Source: Rubrivivax sp. (GTDB lineage: Bacteria; Pseudomonadota; Gammaproteobacteria; Burkholderiales; Burkholderiaceae_C). Taken from it: 32,511 nt of DNA. Below, in pieces: positions 16,192 to 24,495 of this stretch. Where the stretch lies: positions 1-32,511 of the forward strand of contig JAHECD010000051.1 of NCBI GenBank assembly GCA_024641945.1, written 5' to 3'. The position numbers and the translations under genes were made by a program. The first letter of the stretch is position 1. Every line of letters starts with the position of its first letter. Below the pieces are notes generated by a model. It did no database searches, was not told where the DNA came from, and was given only the letters and a program-made list of their open reading frames with translations.

Positions 16192-16688
16192 TCGCGGAAG
16201 TTGGTGAACGTCAGCGGCAGGTCGTCGACCGACTTCTTCAGCATCTGGATCGCCGCCTGAAGGTCGTCGCGCTTGGTGCCGCTGACACGCACCACGTCGC
16301 CCTGGATCTGCGCCTGCACCTTGAGCTTGCTCTGCTTGACCAGGCTCTGGATCTTCTTCGCGTTGTCGCTGTCGATGCCGGTCTTGACCTTCACCGGCTG
16401 TCGCACCTTGTCGCCGCCCGCCTTCTCGATCTTGGCGCTCAGGTCGAGAAAACGCACGTCGACGCCGCGTTTGCTCAATTTGGCGAGCAGCACGTCGGTC
16501 ACCTGCGCGATCTGGAAGTCGCTGTCGGCATGCAGAACCATCTCGCGGTCCTTGCCCTTTTCGGTGAGTTCGATGCGCGCGCTGGAGCCCTTGAAATCGA
16601 AGCGGGTACCGATTTCCTTGGTCGCCTGGTCGACCGCATTGCGCAGTTCCACGAGGTCGGGTTCGAGGACAGTATCAAAGCTGGGCAT
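16188..16688 (-). CDS. yajQ: YajQ-family nucleotide-binding protein
   Basis: A 166-residue cytoplasmic protein of the YajQ/UPF0234 (DUF520) family, matching the usual length of about 160. Family landmarks are the start [30 protein letters not shown] near 28-37, [11 protein letters not shown], and the C-terminal [18 protein letters not shown]. The fold is two ferredoxin-like domains. A Xanthomonas homologue binds cyclic di-GMP and acts with a transcription factor; whether this one does so is unknown. AAGGG lies eight bases before the ATG. It is divergent from murB with only 42 bp between start codons, so the two promoters must sit close together or inside the coding regions. The next gene is translationally coupled to it. 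Confidence 0.95.
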   Translation of the reverse strand: MPSFDTVLEPDLVELRNAVDQATKEIGTRFDFKGSSARIELTEKGKDREMVLHADSDFQIAQVTDVLLAKLSKRGVDVRFLDLSAKIEKAGGDKVRQPVKVKTGIDSDNAKKIQSLVKQSKLKVQAQIQGDVVRVSGTKRDDLQAAIQMLKKSVDDLPLTFTNFRE

Positions 16689-16718
16689 GTGGGGCCCTTT
16701 CCATCACGAGAATGCAGC

Positions 16719-16724
16719 GAAAAT
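16719..16724 (+). promoter_or_regulatory. -10-like GAAAAT six bases before murB
   Basis: GAAAAT ends exactly six bases before the murB ATG, which has no Shine-Dalgarno. The spacing equals that of GATAAT before the MFS gene and GACAAT before the acyltransferase. It would give a leaderless murB transcript; there is no clear -35. Confidence 0.3.
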
Positions 16725-16730
16725 TCTGCC

Positions 16731-17768
16731 ATGTCCACCCCGCCCCAGACCGTGCCTGTCGAATCCCGCGTGAGCCTTCGCACGCTCAACACCTTCGGGC
16801 TGCCGGCCGTGGCCGCCCATCTGGTGCGTGTGCGCGGCGACGCCGACGTGCGCCGCATCGTCGATCACCCGAAGTGGGGACGGGCGAACAAGTTCGTGCT
16901 CGGCGGGGGCAGCAACATCGTCTTCACGCACGACGTGGACGACCTCGTGGTCAAGGTCGAGGTGCCGGGCCTGCGCCTGGTGCGGGAGACCGCGGACGCA
17001 TGGATCGTCGAGGCGGGGTCCGGCGAGGTGTGGCACGACCTGGTGGCGTGGACGCTCGACCAGGGGTATCCCGGCCTGGAGAACCTGGCGTTGATCCCGG
17101 GCTCCGTGGGCGCCGCGCCGGTGCAGAACATCGGCGCCTACGGGGTGGAGTTGCAGGACCGGTTCGATTCCCTGGACGTGGTCGACCTGGTCACGGGCCG
17201 CACCGTGACGCTCGACGCGGTGGCGTGCAACTTCGGCTATCGCGACAGCGTCTTCAAGCGCCACCTGCTGGGGAAAAGCGTGATCGTGCGGGTGCGCCTG
17301 CGCCTGCCCAAGCCGTGGCAGCCGGTGGTGGGGTACCTCGACCTCGAGCGCCGCATGGCCGAGACGGGCAACCATGCGCCCGATGCACGCACGGTCTTCG
17401 ACTGGGTGTGCGCCATCCGGCGCGCCAAGCTGCCCGACTGGCGGCAGATCGGGAATGCCGGCAGCTTCTTCAAGAACCCGGTCGTCACCCCGGAGCAATG
17501 CCGCGACATCATCGGGCGCGACCCCGAGGTCGTGCACTATCCGTTGCCGGACGGCAGCATCAAGCTCGCTGCCGGTTGGCTGATCGACGCCTGCGGATGG
17601 AAGGGCAAGTCGATTGGCGACGCCGGCGTCTACGAGCGCCAGGCGCTGGTGCTCGTCAACCGCGGCAATGCCACCGGCGGCGAGGTGGTGACGCTGGCGC
17701 GCGCGATCCAGGAAAGCGTCTACGGCCGCTTCGGCATCCGGCTCGAGCCGGAACCCGTGGTGGTGTAG
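16731..17768 (+). CDS. murB: UDP-N-acetylmuramate dehydrogenase
   Basis: This 345-residue cytoplasmic flavoenzyme reduces UDP-N-acetylglucosamine enolpyruvate to UDP-N-acetylmuramate with NADPH, a committed step in peptidoglycan synthesis. FAD-binding motifs are LGGGSNIVF at 57-65 and IPGSVGAAPVQNIGAYG at 122-138. Catalytic residues corresponding to E. coli Arg159, Ser229 and Glu325 are visible as Arg171 (GYRDSVF), Ser245 (GNAGSFFKNP) and Glu341 (LEPEP). The length and the presence of the type-specific central region place it with type I MurB of E. coli. The frame is open upstream, but the ATG at 16731 agrees with the family start. It stands apart from other mur genes. Confidence 0.97.
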   Translation: MSTPPQTVPVESRVSLRTLNTFGLPAVAAHLVRVRGDADVRRIVDHPKWGRANKFVLGGGSNIVFTHDVDDLVVKVEVPGLRLVRETADAWIVEAGSGEVWHDLVAWTLDQGYPGLENLALIPGSVGAAPVQNIGAYGVELQDRFDSLDVVDLVTGRTVTLDAVACNFGYRDSVFKRHLLGKSVIVRVRLRLPKPWQPVVGYLDLERRMAETGNHAPDARTVFDWVCAIRRAKLPDWRQIGNAGSFFKNPVVTPEQCRDIIGRDPEVVHYPLPDGSIKLAAGWLIDACGWKGKSIGDAGVYERQALVLVNRGNATGGEVVTLARAIQESVYGRFGIRLEPEPVVV

Positions 17769-17883
17769 CGGCCGTTTGACGCGCCCGTCGCGCGCGCGAC
17801 AGTCGCCAGGCGGGTCAACCGGTATGGCGCACCGGGCACGCAGGCGGTACACCGTCGGCATCCCATTGCCGGTGCCTGACGAC

Positions 17884-19596
17884 GTGAATCCGACCGCCAC
17901 TCCCTACATCGCCCCGCATCTCGCTCATTGGCCCGCGCGGCTGCCGCGCACGCTCGAGGTGCCCGAGACGTCGCTTTGGTTCAACCTCGAAGTGAGCGCC
18001 CGGCGCTGGCCTGGCAAGGCGGCCTATGTCTTCCTCGGCCGGCGACACAGTTTTGCCGACCTGCATACGCAGGCCGAGGCACTGGCCGGATGGCTGCAGG
18101 CGCACGGCGTGAACAAGGGCGACCGCGTGCTGCTTTACATGCAGAACAGCCCGCAGTACGTGGTGGCCGCCTACGCGATCCTGCGCGCCGATGCCGTGGT
18201 GGTGCCGGTCAATCCGATGAACCGCGCCGACGAGTTCGGCCACTACATCACCGACCCGCAGGCCAAGGTGGCGATCACCAGCGCCGATCTCGCCGGCATC
18301 GTGGCCGAGGCGGACGGCCGGCTGGCGGCGGAGAACCGCCTGCGCCACGTCGTCGTCACGCGCTACAGCGACGCCATGCCCGCGGGGGACGTCGACCCCG
18401 CCGAGGCGCCGTCCGACGCGGTGCTCGCATGGCTGCGCACCGAGGTGTCCATGCCCGACGACCGCTTCGTGCGCTGGACCGACGCCTTGTCGGCCGGCCT
18501 GCGGCCCGGCCCGCACACGGCGCAGCCCGATGACCTGGCCGTATTGCCCTACACGTCGGGGACCACCGGCTTGCCCAAGGGGTGCATGCACACGCACCGC
18601 ACGCTGATGCACAACGCGGTGGGCGGCGGCGTCTGGGGCTTTTCGGGTGCGGAGACGGTGAGCCTCGGCGTCGTGCCCATGTTCCACATCACCGGCTTCA
18701 TGTACGGCGTGCTCTCGTGCGTCTATGGCGGGGCGACCGTCGTCATCCTGCCGCGCTGGGACCGCGAACTGGCCGGCCGGCTGCTGTCGCGCCACCAGGT
18801 CACGCACTGGACCTGCATCCCGACGATGATCATCGACCTCTTCGGCAGCCCCAACTACAAGACCTTCGACCTGAAGAGCCTGCGCTACCTGTCGGGCGGC
18901 GGCGCCGCCATGCCGCACGCCGTGGCCGAGCGCCTGCGCAGCGAATTCGGGCTGACCTTCGCCGAGGGCTACGGCCTGACCGAAACGGCCGCACCCACGC
19001 ACGCGAACCCGCCGGAGCGTGCCAAGCTGCAATGCCTGGGCATGCCGATCTTCGGCACCGACTCGCGCATCGTCGACCCGGACCGGCAGACGCCCTTGCC
19101 GATCGGCGAGACCGGCGAGATCGTCACGAACGGGCCGATGGTCTTCAAGGGATATTGGGGCCACCCGGAAGCGACGGCGGCGGCCTTCACCGAAATCGAC
19201 GGCAAGCGCTTCTTTCGCACGGGTGATCTCGGGCGCATGGACGACGAGGGCTACTTCTTCATCACCGACCGGCTCAAGCGCATGATCAACGCCAGCGGTT
19301 ACAAGGTCTGGCCGAGCGAGGTGGAGTTGCTGTTGTTCAAATGCCCGCTGGTGCAGGAGGCCTGCATCATTGCAGCCAAGGACGCGTACCGGGGCGAGAC
19401 TGTGAAGGCAATGATCGTGCTCCGCGCTGAAGCGCGCGCCACCGCCAAGCCCCAGGATTTGATCGACTGGGCGCACGAGCACATGGCAGCCTACAAAGTG
19501 CCGCGCATCGTGGAGTTCGTGGACGCACTGCCGAAGAGCGGGTCTGGAAAGGTGATGTGGCGGCTTCTCCAGGAGAAGGAAGCCGCGGGGTCCTGA
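17884..19596 (+). CDS. Long-chain fatty-acyl-CoA synthetase (AMP-binding)
   Basis: This 570-residue adenylate-forming ligase activates a carboxylic acid with ATP and CoA. The phosphate-binding loop YTSGTTGLPKG lies at 223-233, EGYGLTET at 361-368, RTGDLG near 445-450, and the catalytic Lys of the mobile C-terminal domain is Lys556 (KSGSGKVMWR). It looks like the FadD-type ligases of Burkholderiales, probably for medium or long acyl chains. The start is uncertain: GTG at 17884 gives a protein beginning with the family-like TATPYIAPHLAHWPARLP stretch. ATG at 17824 or 17776 would add 20 or 36 residues of low-complexity basic sequence. None has a good Shine-Dalgarno. It follows murB by about 115 bp. 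Confidence 0.92.
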   Translation: MNPTATPYIAPHLAHWPARLPRTLEVPETSLWFNLEVSARRWPGKAAYVFLGRRHSFADLHTQAEALAGWLQAHGVNKGDRVLLYMQNSPQYVVAAYAILRADAVVVPVNPMNRADEFGHYITDPQAKVAITSADLAGIVAEADGRLAAENRLRHVVVTRYSDAMPAGDVDPAEAPSDAVLAWLRTEVSMPDDRFVRWTDALSAGLRPGPHTAQPDDLAVLPYTSGTTGLPKGCMHTHRTLMHNAVGGGVWGFSGAETVSLGVVPMFHITGFMYGVLSCVYGGATVVILPRWDRELAGRLLSRHQVTHWTCIPTMIIDLFGSPNYKTFDLKSLRYLSGGGAAMPHAVAERLRSEFGLTFAEGYGLTETAAPTHANPPERAKLQCLGMPIFGTDSRIVDPDRQTPLPIGETGEIVTNGPMVFKGYWGHPEATAAAFTEIDGKRFFRTGDLGRMDDEGYFFITDRLKRMINASGYKVWPSEVELLLFKCPLVQEACIIAAKDAYRGETVKAMIVLRAEARATAKPQDLIDWAHEHMAAYKVPRIVEFVDALPKSGSGKVMWRLLQEKEAAGS

Positions 19597-19862
19597 GCCG
19601 TCGACGGTTGTCGGAGGGCGCGATTCGGCCCGTCGCGGCCATTCGTGCAGTGGGTCGATGGAATGTCGCGGGCCAAGGCCGCCGGGCGAGCGCAAGAGAG
19701 CGTCCCGGCGCCCTGATCCCGCACAAGGCATCGAACGAGAATGCCCGCAACGGGCTGCGATCGGAGCTGGTGGACGGCAAGCGGTCCACGGAGTGTCCAA
19801 GCGGGCGGCCATGACCGAGGACCGTCAGCGGACGCGGTGAAGGTGAAGCGGGCGCTTTGCCG
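19597..19862. other. Gene-free interval between convergent genes
   Basis: These 266 bp separate the ends of the acyl-CoA synthetase and the PAS histidine kinase. Short open frames cross it on both strands but none has family-like sequence or a start signal. A weak hairpin (GTGGAC with GTCCAC, 19770-19789) is the only structure seen, with no T-run. Confidence 0.5.
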
Positions 19863-22505
19863 TCAGGCTGGCGATGGACCGAACATCGCGTCCATCGAGG
19901 CGATGAACGTCTTGAAATCAAGGGGCTTGGTCCAGTAGTCGGCAAAGCCGGAGCGCATGGCCTCGTCGATATCGGCCTGTATCGCATTGGCCGAAAGTGC
20001 GATGCATGGAATGCGCGCCGTGCGTGGTTCGGACTGCAGACGGGCGAAGACTTCGGGGCCGTTGATGTCGGGCAATTGCATGTCGAGCAGGATCAGGTCG
20101 GGGCGCTGCGTGCGGGCGATCTCCAAGCCCTCTTGGCCGGTGGTTGCGGTGAGCAGCGTCAGGTCCTGGCGTTGCGCGATGAGTTCGCCGACGATGATGG
20201 TGTTGACCGGGTTGTCCTCGATGTAGAGCACCCGTCCCCCGCGTCCGACGCTTCCGACGGTCGCGGCCAGGGCCATGGCCTGCGGCCGGGCGAGTTCGCC
20301 GACCGCGGGTGGCGTGTGGCTGCCGTCGATGAGCCGCAGCTCGAAGCGTGTCCCTTTGCCGAGGGTCGACTCCACCGACACGGTACCGCCCATGCGTTCG
20401 ACCAGCGCCTTCACGATAGCCAGGCCGATACCCGTGCCCTCGACGCTGGTCGTCTCTGCCCCGAGGCGGTTGAATGGCTCGAAAAGGTGGGACATCTGGT
20501 GCGCTGACATGCCATGGCCGGTGTCGCTCAGCTCGATCACCACCACGTCGGGACCTTGTCGCGATCGCAGCATCACATGCCCACCGGTCCGGTTGTACTT
20601 GATGGCGTTGGTCAGAAGGTTCAGCAGCACCTGGCGCAGCCGCGTGGGGTCGACCAGCGGCACGGTATCGACCCCGGCCGTCTCGATGCGCACGCTGCAC
20701 TCGCGTGCCATCGGCTCGACCATCGACAGCACCTCGGTCACGATCGCCTGAAGCGGCGTCGGCTCGAGCGCGATCTGCGCCTCTCCGCCCTCGAGCCGAG
20801 AGAGGTCGAGCACGTCGTCGATCAGCGTCAGCAGGTGCCGACCGGCGGACTGGATGTGTTCAAGGCGTCGCAGGCGCACGGCCGGGTCGTCCGTGGCGCC
20901 GTCGGCAAGCAGCAACTGCGTAAAGCCGAGCACGGCGTTGAGCGGCGTGCGCAACTCGTGGCTCATGCGCGAGAGGAATTGCGACTTCGCAAGAACGTCG
21001 CGCTGTGCCGCCACGCGCTCCTGCCGCTCGGCCGCCGCGCTGCGTGCCTCGGTGATGTCCCAGTTGACGCCGATGCGCCGCGCCGGCCCGCCGTCGGCGC
21101 CACCCACGGCGATCGAGCGCGACGCGAGCCATCGCCAGGACCCGTCGGGCCATTGGACACGGAACTCGTGATCGATGGGCGCGCGGTCCTGCATCATCTG
21201 CGCATGGATCCGACCGGCAGCCTCGAGGTCGTCCGGATGCACGATGGCCATGCGCTCGGCCCGGGACAGCGCGCCCGGGCGCGGCTCGAGCCCGCGCAGG
21301 CGCCACATTTGTTCGTCCCACATCGACTCGCCCGTCACGAGGTCCTGTGACCAGGTGCCGAGCCCGACACCGTTGGCGATGAGTGCGGCACGGTCCGCGG
21401 CCTGGCGAAGCGCGGATTCGGCGGCCCGGCGTTCGGTGATGTCGATCAACAGGCCGAACAGCAGAGGCCGAGGCACACCCGGCTCCGAGCGCGAGTGCGT
21501 CGACACCTGCACGACGCGGCCGTCCGTGCGCACGATGCTGAACTCCGAATCGATGGAGGGCTCGCCACTTCGCACCCATTCGAACATCTCGCGCTCGACC
21601 CGGGCACGGTCGCGCTCGTGCACGAAGGTCCGCAACCATTCCCCTGTCGGCGGGGGCCTGGTGCCTGGCGCCAGCCCGTGCATCGTGTACATGTGCTCGC
21701 TCCAGTGCGGCTCGTCGCTGCCGCGCTCGAGGCTCCAGTGGCCGATGGCCGCGGCGCCGGCCAGCAGATCGAAGCGACGCATGATCTCCTTCGTGCGGCG
21801 CGCATCCCCGCGCGGCACGGAGACATCGATGCTGACGCCCGACGAGGCAATGGCCACGCCGTCCAGGTCGCGCTCGACCACGCGGCGCGTGAGCAGGTGG
21901 CACCAGCCGCCGTCGGTCCTGCGAATGCGGATCTCGAAGTCGACCGGCGACGTGGATTCGAGCGACCGCGCCTTGCTGGCGCGCAACGCCGCCAGATCGT
22001 CGCGGTGGGCGAGCGCCAGCACATCGACCAGCGGCAGGCCTTCGGGCGCTGGTGGTCGGCCCAGCATGCGCAGTCCGACGGCATTGCAATGCACGCGCGC
22101 CGTCGCGTAGTCGTGCCGCCAGATCGCGATCTGGCCGAGTTCGACCGCAGCGGCGAGCTGCACGTGTGCGGTGCCCATGGTGGCCGCGACGGTCTGCACG
22201 GCCGCGATCATGACCAACCGCCGCCCCTGAACCAGGGCGCCGGCGGTGACGCGGCAGCGGGTGACGGCCCCGCCCCGCGACGTCAGGTCGGCCTCCTGAT
22301 GTGCGCCCTCGTCCGGCCCCGTCGTATGCAGCGTCAGGCCCAGGGCCTCGAGTGTCGGCGGCAGCGACCCGTCCGGTGCCGACAGCCAACGCCGCGCTGC
22401 CGCGTTGGCCCAGCGGATCCGTCCGTCCGGATCGACCAGCAGTGCGCTGTCGGGGTGTCCGTCGAGCAATGCCGCAGCGGGGTTCTCGGGCACGGGCGGA
22501 TCCAT
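19863..22505 (-). CDS. Soluble hybrid histidine kinase with four PAS-like domains and a receiver
   Basis: An 880-residue protein with no membrane segment or signal peptide. Four PAS-like domains lie at roughly 10-110, 120-235, 245-360 and 365-487; the last two end with PAC-like motifs (LLIDITERR and VNWDITEAR). The phosphoacceptor domain has MSHELRTPLNAVLGFTQLL with His516. The ATPase domain has Asn633 (NLLTNAIKY), DTGHG at 661-665 and GTGIGL at 690-695. The receiver domain has YIEDNPVN, Asp808 (LLDMQLPD) and Lys860. There is no HPt domain or DNA-binding regulator nearby. PAS1 and PAS2 lack obvious cofactor-binding residues, so the signal is unknown. The start at 22505 lacks a Shine-Dalgarno; TAGACT lies seven bases before it. 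Confidence 0.92.
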   Translation of the reverse strand: MDPPVPENPAAALLDGHPDSALLVDPDGRIRWANAAARRWLSAPDGSLPPTLEALGLTLHTTGPDEGAHQEADLTSRGGAVTRCRVTAGALVQGRRLVMIAAVQTVAATMGTAHVQLAAAVELGQIAIWRHDYATARVHCNAVGLRMLGRPPAPEGLPLVDVLALAHRDDLAALRASKARSLESTSPVDFEIRIRRTDGGWCHLLTRRVVERDLDGVAIASSGVSIDVSVPRGDARRTKEIMRRFDLLAGAAAIGHWSLERGSDEPHWSEHMYTMHGLAPGTRPPPTGEWLRTFVHERDRARVEREMFEWVRSGEPSIDSEFSIVRTDGRVVQVSTHSRSEPGVPRPLLFGLLIDITERRAAESALRQAADRAALIANGVGLGTWSQDLVTGESMWDEQMWRLRGLEPRPGALSRAERMAIVHPDDLEAAGRIHAQMMQDRAPIDHEFRVQWPDGSWRWLASRSIAVGGADGGPARRIGVNWDITEARSAAAERQERVAAQRDVLAKSQFLSRMSHELRTPLNAVLGFTQLLLADGATDDPAVRLRRLEHIQSAGRHLLTLIDDVLDLSRLEGGEAQIALEPTPLQAIVTEVLSMVEPMARECSVRIETAGVDTVPLVDPTRLRQVLLNLLTNAIKYNRTGGHVMLRSRQGPDVVVIELSDTGHGMSAHQMSHLFEPFNRLGAETTSVEGTGIGLAIVKALVERMGGTVSVESTLGKGTRFELRLIDGSHTPPAVGELARPQAMALAATVGSVGRGGRVLYIEDNPVNTIIVGELIAQRQDLTLLTATTGQEGLEIARTQRPDLILLDMQLPDINGPEVFARLQSEPRTARIPCIALSANAIQADIDEAMRSGFADYWTKPLDFKTFIASMDAMFGPSPA

Positions 22506-22512
22506 GTCCGCG

Positions 22513-22518
22513 AGTCTA
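22513..22518 (-). promoter_or_regulatory. -10-like TAGACT seven bases before the PAS kinase start
   Basis: On the minus strand TAGACT matches four of six consensus bases and is followed by seven bases and the ATG at 22505. The gene has no Shine-Dalgarno and no -35 is evident. It is one of six similar cases in this window. Confidence 0.25.
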
Positions 22519-22614
22519 GGGCCCCGCGTCGCGCTTTGCTGTGCACACGGGCGGCGGCAGCACGCACACCCCGCACAATCACACGCACCCGCCCGCCGCC
22601 ACACGAGAACCGAA

Positions 22615-24495
22615 ATGACCGATGCCGACCGCCCGCCGGGATTGCCTGCCCGCATGCTGCGCGCCCCCGTGCATGGCGCCGTGGTGGCCATCGAGGTCTT
22701 GGCGGGGCAGCAGGTGGACGCCGGTCAGGTGCTGGTGCTGCTCGAATCCATGAAGATGGAGGTGCCGGTGACGGCGCCGTCTGCGGGGCAGGTGCGCAGC
22801 CTTGCCGTGGCCTTGGGCGACGTGGTGGCCGAGGGTGCGGACCTGATCGACCTGCTGCCGGGTGCCGAAAAGTCCCCGCGGGCGACGACCGCCGGGGCCG
22901 ATCCCCTCGAGCACCCCGCGCCGCCACCCGAGCGAGCGTCGCTCGCCGCATGGCGTGATCGCCATGCGCTCGTGCACGACGGCGCGCGCCGCGACGCCAT
23001 GGCGCGCCGCCATGCCACCGGCCTGCGCAGCGCGCGCGAAAACGTGGCCGATCTGCTGGACGGTGGCAGCTTCAGCGAATACGGCGCGCTGGCGGTGGCC
23101 GCGCAGCGCATGCGGCGCGCGCTGGACGACCTGCAGCGCCAGACCCCGGCCGACGGCCTGATCACCGGCACCGGCACGGTCGATGGCCGGCCCCTGGCGG
23201 TGATGGCCTACGACTACACCGTGCTTGCCGGCACGCAAGGCGTTTGGAACCACGCCAAGGCCGACCGCCTGCTCGAACTCTGCGCGCGCCAGGGCCTGCC
23301 GCTGGTGCTGTTCGCCGAAGGCGGCGGCGGCCGGCCGGGTGACGTCGACTGGCACGGCATCGCCGGCCTGGATTGCACGACCTTCGCGCGCCTGGCCGCG
23401 CTGTCGGGTCGGGTGCCGCTGGTGGGCATCGTCGCGGGCCGCTGTTTTGCCGGCAACGCCGCGCTGCTGGGCTGCTGCGACGTGATCATCGCGGTCGAGG
23501 GCGCGAGCATCGGCATGGGCGGGCCGGCGATGATCGAAGGCGGGGGCCTCGGCCGTGTCGAGGCCGACGCCGTGGGACCCGTCGACGTGCAGAGCGCCAA
23601 CGGCGTGATCGACCTGCGTGTGCCCGACGAAGCGGCTGCGGTGGTCGCGGCCCGGCAGTGGCTCGGCCTCGTCGCGTTGCCGCCAGGGCCGCTGTCGGAC
23701 AAGCCGGCAAGAGGCGATGCCGTGGATCCCGTGCCGGGCGGGGACCCGCTCTCTTTGCGAACCGCACTGCCCGAGAACCGCAATGCACTCTACGACCCGC
23801 GAGCCATCGTTCAGACAGTGGCCGACCGCGGCAGCGTGCTCGAACTGCGGCGCGATTTCGGCATCGGCCTGGTGACCGCGCTCGCGCGGGTGGGCGGCCT
23901 GCCGGTGGCGGTGGCGGCGAGCCAGCCGCGCCATCTGGGTGGCGCGCTCGACGCGCCCGCCTGCGACAAGCTTGCGCGCTTCATGCAATTGGCCGACGCC
24001 TACGGCTGGCCGCTCGTGACCTTCGTCGACACCCCCGGGTTCATGGTCGGCCCCGACAGCGAGAAGACGGCCATGGTGCGGCGGGCCGGGCGCCTGTTCG
24101 TCACCGCCGCGGCGCTGCGCGTGCCGGTGCTCAGCGTCGTGCTGCGGCGCGGCTACGGGTTGGGCGCGATGGCGCTCACGGCGGGGCATTTCCACGCACC
24201 GGTGGCCACCTGCGCCTGGCCCAATGGCGAGTTCGGCCCGATGGGCATCGAAGGGGCGGTGCGGCTTGGCTTCCGCAAGGAGCTCGAGGCCGCACCCGCG
24301 GACGAGCGCGATGCGCTCTTCGCGCGCCTGGTCGCGCAGTCGATCGAGCGCGGCCAGGCGCTCAACATGGCGAGCCACCTGGAGATCGACGAGGTCATCG
24401 ACCCGGCCGAAACCCGCGACTGGCTGATGCGGCACCTGCGCGCGGCTTGCACGCAGCCACTGCCGCCGCGGCGCGGCTTCATCGATGCATGGTGA
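22615..24495 (+). CDS. Biotin carrier–carboxyltransferase fusion of an acyl-CoA carboxylase
   Basis: A 626-residue cytoplasmic protein. Residues 12-85 form a biotinyl carrier domain with LESMKMEV; Lys47 is the expected biotin site. After a Pro/Ala-rich linker (about 85-110), a complete carboxyltransferase follows. Its N-terminal half includes GLITGTGTVDGRPLAVMAYD and TFARLAALSGRVPLVGIV; its C-terminal half includes VTFVDTPGFMVG and RRGYGLGAMAL (Gly513-Tyr514-Gly515). It would move carboxyl from biotin to an acyl-CoA such as acetyl-, propionyl- or a branched acyl-CoA. The ATP-dependent biotin carboxylase subunit is neither fused nor adjacent, so it must be supplied from elsewhere. The start has no strong Shine-Dalgarno. 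The last 17 bases overlap the end of the convergent methyltransferase gene. Confidence 0.9.
   Translation: MTDADRPPGLPARMLRAPVHGAVVAIEVLAGQQVDAGQVLVLLESMKMEVPVTAPSAGQVRSLAVALGDVVAEGADLIDLLPGAEKSPRATTAGADPLEHPAPPPERASLAAWRDRHALVHDGARRDAMARRHATGLRSARENVADLLDGGSFSEYGALAVAAQRMRRALDDLQRQTPADGLITGTGTVDGRPLAVMAYDYTVLAGTQGVWNHAKADRLLELCARQGLPLVLFAEGGGGRPGDVDWHGIAGLDCTTFARLAALSGRVPLVGIVAGRCFAGNAALLGCCDVIIAVEGASIGMGGPAMIEGGGLGRVEADAVGPVDVQSANGVIDLRVPDEAAAVVAARQWLGLVALPPGPLSDKPARGDAVDPVPGGDPLSLRTALPENRNALYDPRAIVQTVADRGSVLELRRDFGIGLVTALARVGGLPVAVAASQPRHLGGALDAPACDKLARFMQLADAYGWPLVTFVDTPGFMVGPDSEKTAMVRRAGRLFVTAAALRVPVLSVVLRRGYGLGAMALTAGHFHAPVATCAWPNGEFGPMGIEGAVRLGFRKELEAAPADERDALFARLVAQSIERGQALNMASHLEIDEVIDPAETRDWLMRHLRAACTQPLPPRRGFIDAW

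Noticed and set aside
19597..19862. Possible gene remnant between the CoA synthetase and the PAS kinase
   Set aside because: Short frames on both strands show no family-like sequence, start signal or similarity to neighbouring genes.
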